From: Candidatus Sabulitectum sp.
GTDB taxonomy: Bacteria; Fermentibacterota; Fermentibacteria; Fermentibacterales; Fermentibacteraceae
Length of the DNA: 17,337 nt
Direction of reading: 5' to 3'
Assembly (NCBI GenBank): GCA_023145935.1
Contig: JAGLDB010000017.1
Location: 1 to 17,337, forward strand
Shown here: piece by piece, positions 13,887 through 17,337 of the stretch
How positions within the stretch are numbered: position 1 is the stretch's first letter
How the letters are laid out: each line of letters starts with the position of its first letter
Notes under the pieces: generated by a model
Databases searched by the model: none
Told to the model about the DNA's origin: nothing
Seen by the model: only the letters and a program-made list of their open reading frames with translations
Program-made: the position numbers and the translations under genes

Positions 13887-14356
13887 TAACCGTTTATGCT
13901 CTGTATGAAAAGCTCCACCTCTTCAGGAGTGACCACAATGCAGAAATCGTTTGCATCACTGGTAACAGAGACTGCGTGGCTCCAGCTTGTGGCATAGGTC
14001 TTGAAGTTGCCCAGTTTTCTGTTTCTGAACCCCCCGGTATAGCCGAACAGGCCGCCGTTTCCCATGGTTTTAAGAAGACCCTTCCTGATCTCAGGTTCTG
14101 CCCTGGCTGTGCAGTCCGGAGGCAGAACAATTCTTGTTTTCCACAAAGGTCTGGATACAAGAAGGATGTTACCCTCCAGAGAAAAACCGGTAACGGAAAA
14201 AAGCCAGGTTACAAAGAGAATTACAGGCAGAAAGGCAGCAAAATACCTCACCTCACCAAGAATGAATGGAATCGCCCCTGCTGCAACGATCATTAGAACA
14301 GTCACCACTTTTGCCATAACATCCAGAGGCGCTACTTTGAAATTTCCTTGCATCAT
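13886..14356 (-). CDS. membrane protein with C-terminal bacterial PH domain
   Basis: About 156 residues from the ATG at 14356, seven bases after AAGGA; the ATG at 14362 lies only one base from that site. Two membrane helices sit at about residues 12-30 and 36-55 (numbered from the 14356 start). The C-terminal ~100 residues look like a bacterial PH domain of the small type: a sheet starting FSLEGNILLVSRPLW, then TMGNGGLFGYTGGFRNRKLGNFKTYATS and VVTPEEVELFIQSI, which matches the G-x-F-x-x-x-x-L-G-x-x-x-x-Y-A-T and S/T-P-E-E patterns of that family. Function in the family is mostly unknown. It starts a few bases after the stop of the decarboxylase-like gene and is the last gene of that operon. 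Confidence 0.78.
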   Translation of the reverse strand: MMQGNFKVAPLDVMAKVVTVLMIVAAGAIPFILGEVRYFAAFLPVILFVTWLFSVTGFSLEGNILLVSRPLWKTRIVLPPDCTARAEPEIRKGLLKTMGNGGLFGYTGGFRNRKLGNFKTYATSWSHAVSVTSDANDFCIVVTPEEVELFIQSING

Positions 14357-14366
14357 CAGCATGTCC

Positions 14367-15440
14367 TTACTCTAAAGTTGATATTCCGATCCGGGATCTG
14401 ACCTGAACTGGTTGACTTTCTTCTGTTACATCAGGAATGAATTGTATCGCACCGGGCTCAAAAACAAGAAGTATGGATGATCCTCCGTAGGCAAAGTGAC
14501 CCATCTCCTGCCCTTTTTCCAGATAATCCCCAACCTGGCATTCCGTAATTATTGACCCTACTCCCCAGAAGCCAACTGGAATCATAGCCACAAGTCCAAA
14601 TTCTTCAGAATCTATGATGTAGCACAGGCGCTTGTGTTTTGCCAGTTCCTGGAACCAGTCAACATCAGCAAAATTGTAGTTGTAGGAGCCGGCATACTCT
14701 CCGGTATACACAAGCTCTCCTGAGACAGGACAGTGAAAACGATGGTAATCAGTAAACCACAAAAGAATGTCAACAACATCACCACCTATGAATTTCTCTG
14801 CATACGAACTGTTGTTTAGAGCCTGTCTGATGTTCAGAACATCACGCTTCACTTCAAAATTCGACTCCAGATGGGCAGCATAAATTCTGTGAATAGATCC
14901 ATCGGCGGGGGAAACAAGAATTGAAGGATCTCCTGCTCCGTCAAGAGGTCTTGATTCAGGCTTTAGGGTTCTGAGAAAGAAGTCATTAAAACAAGTGAAT
15001 CCACCTTCAGGAACAACATACTGATCTATATGTACAACCGTATCGGCTAGCCATGCCGGTATACAGGATGCAGAGGATGCCGTTGCCAGATAATCTCCTC
15101 TGGCATCAAGAAAGCCTATAAACCATGAACTGAAAACATTGTCGTTGAAGAGGAGTTCCCCACCTGCAGAATTTGCAAGCTCGTCAAACAGTCTGATGTA
15201 TTTACCCGGGTTTTCAGGTTGTGGATCATATGTAAGCCAGTCGTTAAAAAACGTAACCATCTCATCACTGTTCGTTCCATTCCAGAACGATGAATCCGGC
15301 TGAAGAGAGAGAACCTCTGTAACCATGGAAGCAAGTTCAGGTGTGGTGATGATGAGCTCGTTCAAACCGGTAGCATCTGTTGAAAAGGCTGTTGCAGGAA
15401 TAAGTAACAGCGCCACAATGAAAAAGTAGATTCTTCTCAT
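14367..15440 (-). CDS. exported phosphatidylserine decarboxylase-like protein
   Basis: 357 residues. The catalytic set of pyruvoyl-dependent phosphatidylserine decarboxylase is present: Asp180 in SPADG, His233 and His236 in DYHRFHCP, and the self-cleavage motif G-G-S-S at 319-322 in AYGGSSILLVFEPG, where Ser321 would become the pyruvoyl group. By analogy with E. coli these form the Asp-His-Ser triad. What is odd is the N-terminus: a clean signal peptide (MRRIYFFIVALLLIPATAFST), then ~125 residues before the decarboxylase core. Bacterial Psd is normally on the cytoplasmic face, so this one would act outside the inner membrane. The GSS rather than GST motif and the extra N-terminal region recall the fungal/plant-type and amino-acid-decarboxylating relatives, so the substrate may not be phosphatidylserine. 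A start ATG follows GAGGAGAG; 20 bases separate it from the cupin gene. Confidence 0.85.
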   Translation of the reverse strand: MRRIYFFIVALLLIPATAFSTDATGLNELIITTPELASMVTEVLSLQPDSSFWNGTNSDEMVTFFNDWLTYDPQPENPGKYIRLFDELANSAGGELLFNDNVFSSWFIGFLDARGDYLATASSASCIPAWLADTVVHIDQYVVPEGGFTCFNDFFLRTLKPESRPLDGAGDPSILVSPADGSIHRIYAAHLESNFEVKRDVLNIRQALNNSSYAEKFIGGDVVDILLWFTDYHRFHCPVSGELVYTGEYAGSYNYNFADVDWFQELAKHKRLCYIIDSEEFGLVAMIPVGFWGVGSIITECQVGDYLEKGQEMGHFAYGGSSILLVFEPGAIQFIPDVTEESQPVQVRSRIGISTLE

Positions 15441-15460
15441 TTGTCTCTCCTCAGTAGTGG

Positions 15461-15727
15461 TTACCTGAAATCGTAGTGCTTCTTAATTGGCTCAGTTATT
15501 TTCCATACACACTTCATACCCATTGGGAAAGTTACAAGATCTCCGGAAACAATTTTAGCCGGGTCTCCTCTTTCCGGGGTAATTGTTGCCTCCCCTGAAA
15601 GTATGTAGCAAATCTCTTCCATATCGTATTCCCACGGGAATTCCGATATTTCCTTCTGCCACACAGACCAACCCGTTACACCAAGTTCTACAAGTCTTTT
15701 CTTATCAGGTCTTTCCACTTTGATCAC
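15461..15727 (-). CDS. small single-domain cupin (EutQ/cupin_3-like)
   Basis: 88 residues starting at a GTG (15725-15727) behind GGGAGGG. It is a compact cupin barrel: SVWQKEISEFPWEYDMEEICYILSGEATITPE followed by GDLVTFPMGMKCVWKITEPIKKHYDF. These are the two cupin motifs in the form used by the small cupin_3 proteins. The metal-binding histidines of classical cupins are largely replaced (E in motif 1, no clear His triad), so a catalytic role is uncertain; such proteins are often called ethanolamine-utilisation-like without evidence. It is first in an operon with the decarboxylase-like and PH-domain genes and divergent from gltX. Confidence 0.88.
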   Translation of the reverse strand: MIKVERPDKKRLVELGVTGWSVWQKEISEFPWEYDMEEICYILSGEATITPERGDPAKIVSGDLVTFPMGMKCVWKITEPIKKHYDFR

Positions 15728-15753
15728 TGTGCCCTCCCTTCTCTCTTTGAAGT

Positions 15754-15783
15754 ATTATAGCCATCATAAGTTCACAATGAAAA
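15754..15783 (-). promoter_or_regulatory. promoter for the cupin-decarboxylase-PH operon
   Basis: On the minus strand TTTTCA (15778-15783), an 18-base spacer, then a perfect TATAAT (15754-15759). Predicted start near 15747 leaves about 20 bases before the GTG. The gltX promoter must share this 66-base divergent gap, but I see no good pair for it. Confidence 0.45.
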
Positions 15784-15793
15784 GGCGGTAAAA

Positions 15794-17272
15794 ATGAAGG
15801 TAAGAACAAGACTGGCGCCATCTCCCACAGGAGACCCGCATGTAGGCACTGCATACCAGGCGCTGTTCGGCTATGTGTGGGCCAAGGTAAACAATGGCGA
15901 CTTCGTTCTGCGGATAGAGGATACCGACCAGGAGAGATCTACAGATGCCTCGGAAGCGGCAATTCTGGAGAGCTTGAAGTGGGTCGGGATCACATGGGAC
16001 GAGGGTCCGGATGTGGGCGGTTCTTTTGGACCGTACAGACAGAGTGATCGCCTGGATATTTATAAAAAACACATCGACATACTGATCGAGAAAGGACACG
16101 CATACCCCTGCTTCTGCACAAAGGAACGGCTTGACACCGTAAGAAAGAAACTTATTGAGGAAAAAGCACCTAACAGAGGGTATGATAGAAAATGCCGGGA
16201 TCTTTCACCGGAAGAAGCAGCTGAAAGAATCGCAGCAGGCGAGTCTTATGTTGTTAGAATGAAGATCCCACTGGAAGGCGAATGTCTTTTCAACGATCTG
16301 CTCCGCGGCGAGATAAGAAAAGACTGGGAATCGATCGATGACCAGGTAATTATGAAAGCCGACGGTTTTCCTACCTACCATCTTGCAGTGGTTGTGGATG
16401 ATCATCTTATGGAGATCACTCACATTATACGCGGAGAAGAGTGGATCAACTCTGTGCCCAAACATGTGCTGCTGTATCAGTTCTTCGGCTGGGAACCGCC
16501 GGTGTACTGTCATCTGCCTCTGCTGAGAAATCCTGATAAATCCAAACTGTCCAAGCGGAAGAATCCCACATCCATCAACTACTACAGAAAAGCCGGATAT
16601 CTTCCTGAAGCTCTGCTGAACTATCTGGGAATGATGGGCTGGCACATGCCGGACGGATCAGAAAAGTTCTCCGTCCAAGACATGATAAAGAATTTTGATC
16701 TTACAGACATCTCTCTTGGAAGCCCTGTTTTTGACAGAACAAAGCTCAGATGGCTCAATGGCAGATATATACGAGAAGACTACTCTGTTTCTGATCTTTC
16801 AGGTAAACTGCAGGAATGGGCCCTGAACCCTGAATACATTTCCCAAGTTACAGAAGTTGTTGCTTCCAGACTGGAAACTCTAGCAGACTGGGGCTACTTC
16901 ACCGCAATGTTTTTCAGCGATTCCGTACCTGTAACAGAAGAGCTTCTCACTGTTAAAGACATGGAAAACAGCCAGGTAATTGAACTTCTTCAGGTAACTC
17001 TCTGGAAACTGGAAAAAGCCAGAGAATGGAACAGCGCTTCAATAGCGGCCATTTTAAAAGAAGTTGCAGAAATGTTCGAACTCAAGCTCAAGGCCCTTAC
17101 CGGACCCCTCTATGGTGCCATCTGCGGAAGCAAAATAGCCCCTCCTCTTTTCGATTCCATGGAGGTTCTTGGAAGTGACCTCTGCCGTACAAGAATTTCA
17201 GCCGCAATGGATGTTCTGGGAGGACTTTCCGGCAAAAAGCTGAAGAAGCTGGAAAAGAAGTACAAGACTTGA
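15794..17272 (+). CDS. gltX: glutamyl-tRNA synthetase
   Basis: 492 residues, a normal class I GluRS. It charges tRNA-Glu with glutamate in the cytoplasm. The HIGH-type motif is PSPTGDPHVGTAY at about 9-21, and KMSKS appears as KLSKR at 251-255. A zinc-type site is visible as Cys106-x-Cys108 with Tyr130 and Cys134 (CFC...RGYDRKC). The stretch WDEGPDVGGSFGPYRQSDR at 68-86 is typical of full-length GltX, and the anticodon-binding helical domain fills about 330-492. The start ATG follows AAGGCGG by five bases. Its stop TGA is embedded in the -35 box of the following tRNA promoter. Whether it is discriminating or also charges tRNA-Gln depends on gatCAB elsewhere in the genome. Confidence 0.97.
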   Translation: MKVRTRLAPSPTGDPHVGTAYQALFGYVWAKVNNGDFVLRIEDTDQERSTDASEAAILESLKWVGITWDEGPDVGGSFGPYRQSDRLDIYKKHIDILIEKGHAYPCFCTKERLDTVRKKLIEEKAPNRGYDRKCRDLSPEEAAERIAAGESYVVRMKIPLEGECLFNDLLRGEIRKDWESIDDQVIMKADGFPTYHLAVVVDDHLMEITHIIRGEEWINSVPKHVLLYQFFGWEPPVYCHLPLLRNPDKSKLSKRKNPTSINYYRKAGYLPEALLNYLGMMGWHMPDGSEKFSVQDMIKNFDLTDISLGSPVFDRTKLRWLNGRYIREDYSVSDLSGKLQEWALNPEYISQVTEVVASRLETLADWGYFTAMFFSDSVPVTEELLTVKDMENSQVIELLQVTLWKLEKAREWNSASIAAILKEVAEMFELKLKALTGPLYGAICGSKIAPPLFDSMEVLGSDLCRTRISAAMDVLGGLSGKKLKKLEKKYKT

Positions 17273-17297
17273 CATAATCGTTTCGGGGATAGATATT
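17269..17297 (+). promoter_or_regulatory. promoter of the 3' tRNA gene, overlapping the gltX stop
   Basis: TTGACA (17269-17274), a 17-base spacer, then GATATT (17292-17297). The gltX TGA (17270-17272) is inside the -35 box. Predicted start about 17304, ten bases before the tRNA. Confidence 0.55.
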
Positions 17298-17313
17298 TCG
17301 CCCTCGGCGCAGT

Positions 17314-17337
17314 GCTCCCATCGTCTATCGGCTAGGA
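17314..17337 (+). tRNA. 5' part of a tRNA, probably tRNA-Glu, cut by the window edge
   Basis: GCTCCCA as the acceptor strand, TC at positions 8-9, and the D-arm TCGTCTATCGGCTAGGA typical of tRNA-Glu. The anticodon is beyond the edge, so Gln remains possible. Its place right after gltX supports Glu. Confidence 0.65.

Noticed and set aside
13739..14375. Plus-strand frames of 185 and 103 codons across the FG-GAP 3' end and the PH-domain gene
   Set aside because: They overlap two well-supported genes in other frames and have low-complexity basic composition.
14367..15440. Ordinary cytoplasmic phosphatidylserine decarboxylase
   Set aside because: The clean signal peptide and long extra N-terminal region do not fit; kept as an exported relative instead.

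Overview
The window looks like chromosomal DNA from an uncultured bacterium of the FCB superphylum, possibly Fermentibacterota/Cloacimonadota-like. The evidence is a PorV/PorQ-type outer-membrane protein, a secreted FG-GAP propeller with a type IX (Por) sorting-like C-terminal domain, a putative beta-flower repeat protein, several signal-peptide proteins with no recognisable function, and moderate GC content. The phylum assignment is inference from gene content. I see no insertion sequence, phage gene, CRISPR array or plasmid function.

Layout. (1) 1-4029, minus strand: a tight five-gene cluster. Read from its 5' end it encodes a ComEA-type HhH plus metallo-beta-lactamase (ComEC-C-like) protein, two sugar-type ABC permeases (MalF-like, then MalG-like), a small possible lipoprotein, and a PorV/PorQ-family protein cut by the left edge. 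(2) 4090-4530, plus: a small secreted repeat protein whose 3' end is included in a ~50-bp tandem repeat (4513-4639). The repeat runs up to a near-consensus lexA promoter with a Gram-positive-style SOS box. (3) 4692-5321, plus: lexA, ending in a terminator shared with a convergent HAD phosphatase (5314-5946, minus). (4) 5988-9435, plus: a translationally coupled trio of Cof-type HAD phosphatase, metallophosphoesterase and ABC-F ATPase. (5) 9497-11625, minus: two secreted proteins of unknown function. (6) 11817-12007: tRNA-Ser(GCT) with its own promoter and a strong intrinsic terminator. (7) 12040-13875, plus: the seven-repeat FG-GAP protein. (8) 13886-15727, minus: a three-gene unit of cupin, exported phosphatidylserine-decarboxylase-like protein, and membrane PH-domain protein. 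(9) 15794-17272, plus: gltX, followed by the first bases of a glutamate-type tRNA whose -35 box overlaps the gltX stop.

Three independent sites (lexA, tRNA-Ser, the 3' tRNA) fit TTGAC(A/T)-N17-(T/G)ATANT-like promoters, so ordinary sigma-70 rules appear to hold here. Most genes are housekeeping. The parts I find least ordinary are the HhH-MBL/ABC permease/PorV cluster, the exported decarboxylase operon, and the tandem repeat joined to the lexA control region.
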